NCBI RefSeq assembly: GCF_001885945.1
Contig: NZ_JXKQ01000003.1
Coordinates: forward strand, 124,001 to 188,000
Length of the DNA: 64,000 nt
Reading direction: 5' to 3'
From: Enterococcus hermanniensis
GTDB taxonomy: Bacteria > Bacillota > Bacilli > Lactobacillales > Enterococcaceae
Both the position numbers and the translations under genes were made by a program. Below, in pieces: positions 1-7,575 of the stretch. Under the pieces are notes generated by a model. It worked only from the letters and a program-made list of their open reading frames with translations. It had not been told where the DNA came from and ran no database searches. Position 1 is the first letter of the stretch. The number at the start of each line of letters is the position of its first letter.

Positions 1-2
1 AT

Positions 3-1919
3 ATGAAAGTATTGGATGGTAAAGCCGAAGTGAATGAATCTTTACTGACTGGGGAATCCGATACGATCCTAAAAAAAATAGATGATACACTTTTATCCGG
101 TAGTTTTTTGACTAGTGGTCAAGTACTTGCAGAAGTTGAACATGTAGGTGCGGATAATTATGCAGCAAAAATAATTAATGAAACAAAATCGACCAAACCA
201 TTAAAATCAGAATTAATTGGCTCGATTCGTAAAATATCAACGTTCACTAGCTTTATCATCTTACCGATCGGAATTTTATTATTCATAGAAGCCTTCTTCT
301 TAAAACATAGTGCGACAAGCACGGCCGTCGTAGCCTCTGTTGCTGCTTTATTAGGAATGCTACCAAAAGGTTTAGTTCTATTAATCAGCATTGCTTTGAC
401 GACTGGCGTTTTAAAATTGGCCAAAAAACAAGTCTTAGTCCAAAATATGTATGCAATCGAGAACTTAGCCCATATGGATGTTTTGTGCTTAGACAAAACA
501 GGCACTTTAACAGAAGGCAAAATGCAAGTAGAGGAACTTCATTATTTAAAGGACGCTTATAAAAATTCGCTACCTGATTTGATGAAAAATTATCTCTTCG
601 CTACAGACGATAATAATCCAACTGCGCAAGCCCTTAAACAATTCTTTGGTCAAGGACAAACAAAATCTGCTGTACAGGTACTACCATTTTCATCAGAAAG
701 AAAATATGGGGCTGTGACATTTGAAGATTGCCAAACTTTATACCTAGGATCACCCGAAAATTTATTAGCTACCAATCAAATTCCTGAGGTCATACAACAG
801 TATCAAACATCCGGATTAAGGATTCTTTTGATAGCGTTCAGTCCAGCAGCGATCCAAGATACTCCGCTTGATTTATTACCAGTTGCCTTTATTACCCTAA
901 GTGATCCGATTCGTGCCAACGCCAAAGAAACCTTAGATTTTCTTGAAACACAAGCAGTTGATTTGAAAATCATTTCAGGCGACAATCCCAAAACTGTCGC
1001 AGCGATTGCTGAAAAAGCTGGTTTTAAAAATTATCAAACAGCGATTGATCTTTCTGACTACACAGACGAAAATGAAATCCGCCAGCTCGCTCATAGCCAT
1101 TCGATTTTTGGTCGAGTAACGCCACAACAAAAAAAATTACTGATTCATGAATTAAAACAGCAAAATCAAACTGTCGGTATGACGGGTGATGGGGTCAATG
1201 ACATCCTAGCTTTGCGTGAAGCGGATATTTCGATTGCGATGGCTGAAGGTGATGATGCAACTCGCCAAATTGCTGATATTGTACTGTTAGATTCTGATTT
1301 TGGCAAACTACCTGCAATCATTTTTGAAGGTCGACGTGTAGTTAATAATATTACACGTTCCTCAGGAGTATTCTTTATTAAGACGATTTATTCTTTACTG
1401 GTTTCACTATTTTGTATTTTAACAGTTTCAACTTTTCCATTTATCCCACTGCAAATCACATTGATTGATTTAGCAATCGAGGGCTATCCAGCCTTTTTCT
1501 TATCTTTTGAAAAAGACAATCAAAAAATCGCCGGGCGTTTTTTACCTACTGCTATTAAGCGCGCCTTACCAAGCGGACTACTCGTTATGGCTAATATTCT
1601 ACTAGTATGGTTGTTCGAAAAACTATTTTTATCACCGCCTGATGCTCGCACATTGATGTACTATCTTTTGATTGGAATCAGTTGTTTTGCGGTCATGAAA
1701 TCGTGTCAACCTTTTAATCGATTACGTCTTTTTCTTACCATAAGCACTACTGTAGGAAGTTATGTAGCAATCATTTTATTCCATCAATTGCTATCTGTAG
1801 GCACACTTTCACTAATGACTTTCGGATTATTTATCATTTTTATGTTAGGAAATCTGTTGCTTTGGAACCCTCTTGCTAAACAAATTCAAAAGTTAAATTT
1901 GACTTTTTTACAAATTTAA
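3..1919 (+). CDS. Cation-translocating P-type ATPase, 5' end outside window
   Basis: This is the C-terminal 638 residues of a membrane P-type (P2-like) cation pump. The reading frame is open to the left edge, so the first ATG is probably internal and roughly 130-150 residues are missing. Visible motifs are the actuator loop LLTGES, the phosphorylation site DKTGTLTEG, the hinge MTGDGVNDILALREADISIA, and paired membrane helices before the P domain and at the C terminus. In transmembrane segment 4 the usual PEGL cation-site motif reads PKGL, so ion specificity cannot be assumed; this may be normal for the subfamily. The gene ends at a strong hairpin shared with the convergent oxidoreductase gene. 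Confidence 0.93.
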   Translation: MKVLDGKAEVNESLLTGESDTILKKIDDTLLSGSFLTSGQVLAEVEHVGADNYAAKIINETKSTKPLKSELIGSIRKISTFTSFIILPIGILLFIEAFFLKHSATSTAVVASVAALLGMLPKGLVLLISIALTTGVLKLAKKQVLVQNMYAIENLAHMDVLCLDKTGTLTEGKMQVEELHYLKDAYKNSLPDLMKNYLFATDDNNPTAQALKQFFGQGQTKSAVQVLPFSSERKYGAVTFEDCQTLYLGSPENLLATNQIPEVIQQYQTSGLRILLIAFSPAAIQDTPLDLLPVAFITLSDPIRANAKETLDFLETQAVDLKIISGDNPKTVAAIAEKAGFKNYQTAIDLSDYTDENEIRQLAHSHSIFGRVTPQQKKLLIHELKQQNQTVGMTGDGVNDILALREADISIAMAEGDDATRQIADIVLLDSDFGKLPAIIFEGRRVVNNITRSSGVFFIKTIYSLLVSLFCILTVSTFPFIPLQITLIDLAIEGYPAFFLSFEKDNQKIAGRFLPTAIKRALPSGLLVMANILLVWLFEKLFLSPPDARTLMYYLLIGISCFAVMKSCQPFNRLRLFLTISTTVGSYVAIILFHQLLSVGTLSLMTFGLFIIFMLGNLLLWNPLAKQIQKLNLTFLQI

Positions 1920-1930
1920 ACTACAAAAAA

Positions 1931-1970
1931 ACGGGAAACAAATCATTGAGTGATTTGTTTCCCGTTTTTT
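1931..1970. terminator. Bidirectional intrinsic terminator
   Basis: A 15-bp perfect inverted repeat (arms 1931-1945 and 1951-1965, loop about 5 nt) is flanked by an A-run and a T-run. It lies between the convergent ATPase and FAD oxidoreductase genes and can serve both. Confidence 0.9.
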
Positions 1971-1991
1971 CTCGCTGATTAAAATAGTCTT

Positions 1992-3344
1992 TTAACCCAT
2001 TGCTTGCATTAAATAGAAGGGTAGATTGTAATCTAACGTTGGAAAAGCATACAACATTTTATCCAAGTCCATTAAAGACAATTTATTTTGGATGATGGTT
2101 GTTAAACTATTTATTACCTCAGGTGCTTCATTGCTATAATTAGCAGCTCCGACTAAATTTTTTGATTGATCAAAAATCAGTTTCATTTCAGCCTCTTTTT
2201 CATTCATAGCTTTATAATCCCATGTATTAGCCAAATCAATTGTTTTGACCGTGTATTTTTCAGGATTTTCTGCGGCTTCACTCGTGGTTACTCCAACTTG
2301 GGCGATTCTTGGAAGTGTAAATGCAGCTGTAGCAATCAAAGGATAATCAATTTCAGCTTGCGTTTGACCAGTAATTAATCGTGTTAAATATCTCGCTTCA
2401 AAAGCAGCTGTTGGCGTTAATTTAGGTACATCTTTTTTTACCACATCTCCGCTTGCATAAATATTTTTTTGTGAGGTTTGAAGATGTCCGTTGACAACGA
2501 TTCCTTGACGATCATAGATTACGCCAGCTTTATCTAACCCAACATGCTCAACATTTGGAATACGACCAGTCGCATCGATCACATAGTCTGCTACGATTTG
2601 TTTGCCTCCATCAGTTGTAACAATAAGCTGATCGGCTTCATTTTTCTCTACTTTCGTTACTGCTTGGTTAAAATGGAATGCTACACCCTCATTGCTCATT
2701 TTTTTAACTAATTTATCCGCAAATTCTGAATCAAAACCACTCAATGCCCGCGAACCAAATTCAACGATTTGTACGTTTGCTCCAGATGAAATCGCAATCG
2801 AAGCCAATTCCATTGATACGTATCCAGCCCCTACAAAAACTATTTCTTTAGGTAATGTTTCTAAATCGAAAAAATCAGTACTACTTTTTAGAAATTCCTT
2901 GCCTTCAATATTTAATCGTGCCGGACGTTGGCCAGTAGCAATTACAAATTTTTCTGCTGTATACTTTTCATTTTTAACTTCGATCGTTGTTGGATCTATA
3001 AATTCTGCATGACCAAAGATAAAAGTCACACCTACTCGTTCTAAAAGCCCTTGGACTTGATCAGCCAATGGATCAATGATCATATGTTTATGTTGCATCA
3101 ATTTTTCCCAATTGATTGAGGCATTCATTGGGTTCAAACTTACTTCTTCATATTGTTTCATTATTTCTAGTGCTTTGACCGGACCATCTAAAACCGCTTT
3201 TGCATCGCAACCAAAATTCGTACAAACACCAGCCACTTTATTTTCCTCGATCACCCCTACTTTTTTACCAGCCATTGCCAAGGGCAAGGCAGCGTTCCAA
3301 GCAGCCTGTCCACTCCCAATAAATAAAACATCAAAATTTTTCAT
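1992..3344 (-). CDS. FAD/NAD(P)-dependent disulfide oxidoreductase (glutathione/mercuric reductase-like)
   Basis: About 450 residues of the pyridine nucleotide-disulfide oxidoreductase class I fold, predicted cytosolic. The order is an N-terminal FAD site (FIGSGQAAWNAALPLA), a redox CxxxxC motif (CTNFGC), the NAD(P) site (VGAGYVSMELA), a second FAD motif (YASGDVV) and a dimerisation domain. The C-terminal motif that normally supplies the catalytic His (HPTLSE) reads FPTLDY, so the His-Glu pair is missing and the electron acceptor is unclear. Two ATGs are adjacent; the second, used here, sits 7 nt from AGAAGG. Upstream lies an inverted repeat shared with the marR promoter, which suggests MarR control by oxidants or electrophiles. 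Confidence 0.88.
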   Translation of the reverse strand: MKNFDVLFIGSGQAAWNAALPLAMAGKKVGVIEENKVAGVCTNFGCDAKAVLDGPVKALEIMKQYEEVSLNPMNASINWEKLMQHKHMIIDPLADQVQGLLERVGVTFIFGHAEFIDPTTIEVKNEKYTAEKFVIATGQRPARLNIEGKEFLKSSTDFFDLETLPKEIVFVGAGYVSMELASIAISSGANVQIVEFGSRALSGFDSEFADKLVKKMSNEGVAFHFNQAVTKVEKNEADQLIVTTDGGKQIVADYVIDATGRIPNVEHVGLDKAGVIYDRQGIVVNGHLQTSQKNIYASGDVVKKDVPKLTPTAAFEARYLTRLITGQTQAEIDYPLIATAAFTLPRIAQVGVTTSEAAENPEKYTVKTIDLANTWDYKAMNEKEAEMKLIFDQSKNLVGAANYSNEAPEVINSLTTIIQNKLSLMDLDKMLYAFPTLDYNLPFYLMQAMG

Positions 3345-3370
3345 CATATAACCTTCTTTTCTAATTTAAG

Positions 3371-3382
3371 TCGCACGCGATA
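3371..3382. promoter_or_regulatory. Putative MarR operator upstream of FAD oxidoreductase
   Basis: The sequence TCGCACGCGATA lies 27 nt upstream of the oxidoreductase start. The same 12-mer in reverse orientation lies in front of the marR gene (3933-3944). GC-rich words like this are rare in the surrounding AT-rich DNA, which supports a shared binding site. Confidence 0.6.
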
Positions 3383-3389
3383 TATTTTC

Positions 3390-3428
3390 TAAAAAATTCT
3401 TTGAAATATACACCTGTACATTTCAAAG
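3390..3428 (-). terminator. Terminator of marR gene
   Basis: Inverted repeat CTTTGAAAT...ATTTCAAAG (3399-3428) is followed on the minus strand by a T-rich run (positions 3398-3391). It lies just downstream of the marR stop. Confidence 0.7.
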
Positions 3429-3457
3429 AGTGTCCAAGATTTTTAATTGAATCTGAA

Positions 3458-3916
3458 TTATTCATTTACAAGCTCTTTAAGCCCTTGATTGATCTTCAAA
3501 ACAGTATTTAATGCCTGTTGATAAGACTGCATATTTGAATCTAATTGCTCTCCAATACAGGTTTCAATAGCTTGAAGTACAGTATCTTTTTTTTCATTGG
3601 CCTTGTCAGTCAAACAAATTTCTAATTGACGTTTATCAGAAGTAGGACGCTTTCTGATAACCCAACCATGATCTTCTAAACGCTTTAACAAGGGCGTCAA
3701 CGTATTGCTTTTAAGCGATAATTCTTCTGATAAGTCCTTCAAACTTTGGCGATCCGTTTCCCACAGTGATAATAAAACAATGTACTGCGGATAGGTCAAC
3801 TCAAACGGCTTCAATGCTTGTTGATAAAATTTGTTAAATAAACGATTGGAATCATAAATAGCAAAACAAAGCTGATTCGTCAGATTCAATTCATTTCGAG
3901 AAACATTTTCAGTCAT
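3458..3916 (-). CDS. MarR/OhrR-family transcriptional regulator
   Basis: 152-residue winged-helix repressor. The N-terminal helix LCFAIYDSNRLFNKFY with Cys17 matches the layout of OhrR-type peroxide sensors, whose single N-terminal cysteine is oxidised. The recognition helix region LSLKSNTLTPLLKRLE and the wing KRPTSDKRQLEICLT are clear. The ATG is preceded by AAGGAG at 6 nt. The same operator-like 12-mer stands before this gene and before the neighbouring FAD oxidoreductase, so both are probably repressed by this protein. The inducer is not visible; a role in organic peroxide or quinone stress is inferred from the cysteine only. Confidence 0.88.
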   Translation of the reverse strand: MTENVSRNELNLTNQLCFAIYDSNRLFNKFYQQALKPFELTYPQYIVLLSLWETDRQSLKDLSEELSLKSNTLTPLLKRLEDHGWVIRKRPTSDKRQLEICLTDKANEKKDTVLQAIETCIGEQLDSNMQSYQQALNTVLKINQGLKELVNE

Positions 3917-3933
3917 AAAAAACTCCTTAACAT

Positions 3934-3945
3934 ATCGCGTGCGAT
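3934..3945. promoter_or_regulatory. Putative MarR autoregulatory operator
   Basis: ATCGCGTGCGAT is a palindrome with 5-bp arms around GT. It sits 18 nt upstream of the marR start, and its inverse copy stands before the oxidoreductase gene. Confidence 0.6.
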
Positions 3946-4057
3946 TTATTCTATCTTAATTCTTTTTTTTATTATTGTAAAGTAAAAATTATTATTTTAT
4001 ATTTCGGCTTTTTCTGCTATGATCCATTTATAAAAAAATAAGAAAGCTGGAATATCA

Positions 4058-4648
4058 GTGACTCAAATGCTAGACTTAGATTTATCAAAAACGGCCTTTA
4101 TCTCTATTGACCTACAACAAGGAATTTTAAATTCCGGTATACTGTTCCCCCACACCAATACCGAAGTGCTTGAAGCAAATAACAAAATCGCCGCTGCACT
4201 TAAAAATACTAAAGCTCTGATCACATTAGTAAATGTTGATGTCTCTACCTTTCACTATCTGCATCCTCATCACTCTGACGCAAAGCCGATGCAACTGCCC
4301 GAAACCTATGCGGAATTATCTATGAATATAGCCGCTGATTCAACCGCTAAAAATGTTATTAAGGTAACCAAATACAACCCAGGTGCTTTTTTTGGAACAG
4401 ATTTAGATTTACAACTGCGCCGCCGCGGAATTGATACGTTGATCCTCACAGGAGTGGCAACTGCTAATGGTGTTTATGCGACTGCATTAGATGCTTATCA
4501 ACACGGTTACCACCTATTAGTTATTGAAGATGCTTGTGCAGATCGTGATGAACAATTGCATACCATCTTTTTTGAAAAATTATTTCCTAAAATCAGTTAT
4601 ACATTGAAAACAACTGAACTACTAGATTTGATTCAGCAAGCAATATAA
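4058..4648 (+). CDS. Isochorismatase-fold hydrolase family protein
   Basis: 196-residue alpha/beta protein of the isochorismatase/cysteine hydrolase superfamily. The N-terminal acidic residue (SIDLQQGIL) and the later lysine (KVTKYNPGAF) are present. The motif that carries the nucleophilic Cys in nicotinamidase-like members reads GVATANGVYATALDAY, with Gly at the Cys position, as in true isochorismatases such as EntB. The protein is therefore unlikely to be a nicotinamidase-type amidase, but its substrate is not known. The start is GTG, with a weak GCTGGA site upstream; an ATG three codons later is the alternative. It stands alone, divergent from marR, and ends at a strong terminator. Confidence 0.82.
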   Translation: MTQMLDLDLSKTAFISIDLQQGILNSGILFPHTNTEVLEANNKIAAALKNTKALITLVNVDVSTFHYLHPHHSDAKPMQLPETYAELSMNIAADSTAKNVIKVTKYNPGAFFGTDLDLQLRRRGIDTLILTGVATANGVYATALDAYQHGYHLLVIEDACADRDEQLHTIFFEKLFPKISYTLKTTELLDLIQQAI

Positions 4649-4665
4649 TCTTTTTTCAAATTAAG

Positions 4666-4707
4666 ACGCATCCAAAATTTTTAATGAATTTTGGATGCGT
4701 TTGTTTA
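4666..4707 (+). terminator. Intrinsic terminator after isochorismatase-family gene
   Basis: 14-bp perfect inverted repeat (arms 4666-4679 and 4687-4700) followed by TTGTTTATT, 18 nt after the stop codon. Confidence 0.85.
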
Positions 4708-5001
4708 TTGGGCTAGCTTTCTATCTTAAATTTAGTTTATTGACTTTAGGATTCAAACAGCTAAATCTAGTGAGCAAACCCCTGCTTAATCCGTCTTTAA
4801 AAGTATAATAAAAGATCTTTTGAACTCTCACAAAACGATATATCAACTATATCTGTAGTTACAAAAAAAAGAAAAAGCCGTCTTATCAACTTCAAATTGG
4901 ATGGAATTAATTGTTTTTGCTCAAATGGGTACCCGTTTAGGTGGCTCATTTGTTTTATCTTCTCTGGATTCTTGATGTAACTATTCGTATAAAAATAAAT
5001 A
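4708..5001. other. Intergenic stretch without a credible gene
   Basis: About 290 bases between two terminators. One 72-codon minus-strand frame (4797-5015) has no ribosome binding site, runs into the following terminator hairpin and looks like random AT-rich translation. Nothing else was recognised. Confidence 0.6.
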
Positions 5002-5037
5002 AAAATCCGCAGCACTTTGAGCTACTGCGGATTTTTT
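5002..5037 (-). terminator. Terminator of aldo/keto reductase
   Basis: Inverted repeat AAATCCGCAG / CTGCGGATTT with A-run and T-run flanks, immediately downstream of the minus-strand aldo/keto reductase stop. Confidence 0.85.
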
Positions 5038-5047
5038 ACTTGGCTAT

Positions 5048-5962
5048 TTAACGATTTGTAAAAGCTTCATCAATTTTTTCATATTCCGATTCACTTAAAG
5101 AAATTTCTGCTGCTTTGACTAATCCACTCACTTGCTCAGCATTTCGAGCACCTGGAATTACCGCAGCGATATCAGGATTTTTCATATACCAAGCTAAAAT
5201 AATTTGCAGCACTGTTGCTTCATGACTTTCCGCAATATCTTTTACTACAACCAAGTTTTGGATGATTTTTGTAAATTGTTCTTTAGAAAATTTATCGAAT
5301 TTTTCGTAATCCGCTTCGGAGTATTTTCCAGTCAATAATCCGGAAGCCAGAGGAAAATAGGGCACAAAAGCGATATTATTCTCACGTAAATATTCAAATA
5401 GACGATCCTCTGGTTCGCGATGAACCAAATTATAATGTTCTTCCACGATATCTACTAATCCATCACGATTTGCTTCTTTTAATTGTTCCAAACTAAAATT
5501 GGAAACACCAACTGCACGAATCTTTCCAGCTTTTTTCAATTTATCTAGCGCCGCCACTGCCTCTGACTTATTTGTTTTTTCATCTGGAAAATGAATATAA
5601 AAAATATCGATGTAATCTGTTTGAAGGCGTACTAAGGCCTCATCCACAGCTTTGGTCAGAAATGCCGGATCATTCGTTAATTTTAAATCATTAGCCGGAT
5701 CTTGTGCCGCTTTTGTTGCAATTACGACCTTACTTCGATCATATTCTTTCAATACTTCTCCGATGATTTCTTCCGACCGGCCAAGCCCATAGACATAGGC
5801 TGTATCTAATAAAGTAATCCCAGCATCAAGCGCTGCTCTTACTTGATCATAACCATCTTTTTCGTCTAAGTTATCAAACAAATTGTGTCCACCAACTTTA
5901 TTGGTTCCCAATCCTAACTTACTGACGATCACTTCGGAGTATCCAATTTTACTAGTTTTCAT
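5048..5962 (-). CDS. Aldo/keto reductase
   Basis: 304-residue NADPH-dependent TIM-barrel oxidoreductase. The catalytic tetrad can be placed: Asp and Tyr in LLDTAYVYGLGRSEE, Lys in VIATKAA and His in FYIHFPD. The C-terminal cofactor-binding segment VIPGARNAEQV is also present. The ATG is preceded by GGAGGG. It is a single-gene unit ending at a hairpin. Two further aldo/keto reductases lie at 27-29 kb; this one is the less similar to the 285-residue member. The natural carbonyl substrate cannot be told from sequence. Confidence 0.9.
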   Translation of the reverse strand: MKTSKIGYSEVIVSKLGLGTNKVGGHNLFDNLDEKDGYDQVRAALDAGITLLDTAYVYGLGRSEEIIGEVLKEYDRSKVVIATKAAQDPANDLKLTNDPAFLTKAVDEALVRLQTDYIDIFYIHFPDEKTNKSEAVAALDKLKKAGKIRAVGVSNFSLEQLKEANRDGLVDIVEEHYNLVHREPEDRLFEYLRENNIAFVPYFPLASGLLTGKYSEADYEKFDKFSKEQFTKIIQNLVVVKDIAESHEATVLQIILAWYMKNPDIAAVIPGARNAEQVSGLVKAAEISLSESEYEKIDEAFTNR

Positions 5963-6089
5963 AACTTATCCCTCCACACATAGTAACGTATGCAATAAAT
6001 TAACCATATAAAGAAGAATAAATCAAAACATCAACACTTTGCTTTAATATTGAGATTGATTGTACTTACATTACCTTTTTTCAAAATCA

Positions 6090-6956
6090 TTATTTTACTT
6101 CTACTCGAATCAAAATGCCACTTGGATCACTTAACGAAAGACTCTGATGCGTTTCTACTTCAAAACGAGTATTCGTTGCTTTCAAATGTTCTTTTAGCTG
6201 GTCAAAAGTTGCTTGGTTAGGGACAACAAAGGTATAGTAATCTAATCCTAAATCATTTTCTTCCATTGCCGGAATATTATTTCCCAGCCAAATATTTGAA
6301 CCAATATGATGATGGTAGTCTCCGGCAGCAAAAAATTTAGCTTGAGAGCCGAAATCAGAAGTACGAGTCAAACCTAGTATATTTGTATAAAAGTCATCCG
6401 TCTTTGCCAAGTCTGAGACTTTTAAATGGACATGCCCCACTGTTGTACCTTCAGGAAAAGCTGAAGACTTACGATCGGCGACGGCAAGCACCCTTGCTGC
6501 ATCCATCTCGATCGTGATCCCAATAATGTCTCCATTCGGTCGAATATCCCATTCACTTCTTGATTTATCATGGTAAACTTCGATGCCATTGCCTTCAGGA
6601 TCCGTTAAATAAAGAGCCTCACTATACCCATGATCACTCGCTCCTTGTAACGGGGCTTGTGCTTCGAGATAGTGGTATAACATATTTCCTAAATCTTTAC
6701 GTGTTGGTACTAAAAATGCTACATGAAAAAGTCCGGTTTTTCTAGTTAACGGTAAAGGATTGTCAACTTTTTGCAGTTCTAGTAGCACATGCCTTGCTAC
6801 TCCTAAACTCACGGTTCTTTCGCTCTTTTCTAAAATAGTCAATCCAATGATTTCAGAATAAAATGCCGCTAATTTTTCGATATTTGCCACTTTAAGTACT
6901 ACTTTTCCTATTGTAGTTTGTGAATCGATTTTAAAATTTGCCGTAGTTGTTTTCAC
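6090..6956 (-). CDS. Two-module VOC (glyoxalase/catechol 2,3-dioxygenase-like) protein
   Basis: 288 residues made of two vicinal-oxygen-chelate domains, as in CatE-type extradiol dioxygenases of Firmicutes. The first module begins IGKVVLKVANIEKLAAFYSE and contains GLFHVAFLVP and GNGIEVYHD; the second begins GHVHLKVSDLAKTDDFYT. His and Glu metal ligands appear plausible in both. The start is GTG with GAAGGG 8-12 nt upstream. The gene is divergent from the arsR regulator at 7118, and the intervening operator could act on both. Whether it opens catechol rings or acts as a glyoxalase-like enzyme is not shown by sequence. Confidence 0.85.
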   Translation of the reverse strand: MKTTTANFKIDSQTTIGKVVLKVANIEKLAAFYSEIIGLTILEKSERTVSLGVARHVLLELQKVDNPLPLTRKTGLFHVAFLVPTRKDLGNMLYHYLEAQAPLQGASDHGYSEALYLTDPEGNGIEVYHDKSRSEWDIRPNGDIIGITIEMDAARVLAVADRKSSAFPEGTTVGHVHLKVSDLAKTDDFYTNILGLTRTSDFGSQAKFFAAGDYHHHIGSNIWLGNNIPAMEENDLGLDYYTFVVPNQATFDQLKEHLKATNTRFEVETHQSLSLSDPSGILIRVEVK

Positions 6957-7083
6957 CCTAAGCCCTTCTCTCTATTAGAATAATCTATGTACTATATTCA
7001 GTATATAGCTAACTAATAGTAAGTAAAGTTAATTGCCTACAGTAAAAATGCATCTATATTAAATAGCACTTAACTCCAATCGC

Positions 7084-7111
7084 TTTACATATCGAAGTTT
7101 TACGATATAAT
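7084..7111 (+). promoter_or_regulatory. arsR promoter with ArsR operator in the spacer
   Basis: A -35 TTTACA (7084-7089) and a -10 TATAAT (7106-7111) are 16 nt apart. The inverted repeat ATATCG-N8-CGATAT (7089-7108) fills the spacer, so bound repressor would block polymerase. The predicted transcription start coincides with the A of the start codon at 7118, which implies a leaderless mRNA. Confidence 0.65.
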
Positions 7112-7117
7112 AATTTT

Positions 7118-7420
7118 ATGGAAAATATTGAAATATTTAAAGCTTTAGCAAATGAACATCGTTTACAGATTCTTTTTTGGCTAAAAAATCCTACTGCTTA
7201 TTTTGTACATGACACTGATGTTGATATGATTGAAATTGGTGTCTGTGTGGGCGAGATCCAAAAGAAAATTGGGCTAACACAGTCAACGACTTCTCATTAC
7301 CTTTCAATTTTACAAAAAGCAAATTTGTTGATTGCGACTAAAATTGGGAAGTGGACTTACTATCGTCGAAATGAAATTACCTTAGCCAATTTCCGTTCAT
7401 TTATTGAACAAGATCTGTAA
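7118..7420 (+). CDS. ArsR-family winged-helix regulator
   Basis: 100-residue homodimeric repressor. N-terminal FKALANEHRLQILFWLKN and the recognition helix TQSTTSHYLSILQKANLL are typical of the ArsR/SmtB family. The classical CVC metal motif is absent; one Cys occurs in GVCVGEI, so a thiol, redox or organic ligand is as likely as a metal. No Shine-Dalgarno sequence precedes the ATG and the promoter predicts a leaderless transcript. An identical operator (7505-7524) precedes the downstream flavin oxidoreductase, its likely target. It is followed by a hairpin before that gene. Confidence 0.88.
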   Translation: MENIEIFKALANEHRLQILFWLKNPTAYFVHDTDVDMIEIGVCVGEIQKKIGLTQSTTSHYLSILQKANLLIATKIGKWTYYRRNEITLANFRSFIEQDL

Positions 7421-7422
7421 AT

Positions 7423-7460
7423 TCACTCAAGAAGATCTTTCAATAAATCTTCTTGAGTGA
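7423..7460 (+). terminator. Hairpin after arsR
   Basis: 14-bp inverted repeat (7423-7436 and 7447-7460) directly after the arsR stop. There is no clean T-run behind it, so it may be an inefficient terminator or an mRNA-stabilising stem. Confidence 0.55.
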
Positions 7461-7504
7461 GATGCTGTTATCTATTACTTTACTTCTCTATTTTTTAATT
7501 TTTC

Positions 7505-7535
7505 ATATCGATAAAATTCGATATTTGAATATAAC
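7505..7535 (+). promoter_or_regulatory. Second ArsR-type operator at the flavin oxidoreductase promoter
   Basis: ATATCG-N8-CGATAT (7505-7524) repeats the arms and spacer length of the arsR operator. A -10-like TATAAC lies at 7530-7535, so the operator occupies the -35/spacer region. Confidence 0.6.
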
Positions 7536-7575
7536 GTATGAATTACTGTGTAATATGAAAGGATGAACTCAACAA

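Noticed and set aside
4797-5015. 72-codon minus-strand frame
   Set aside because: No ribosome binding site, no family resemblance, and its start region lies in the aldo/keto reductase terminator hairpin.
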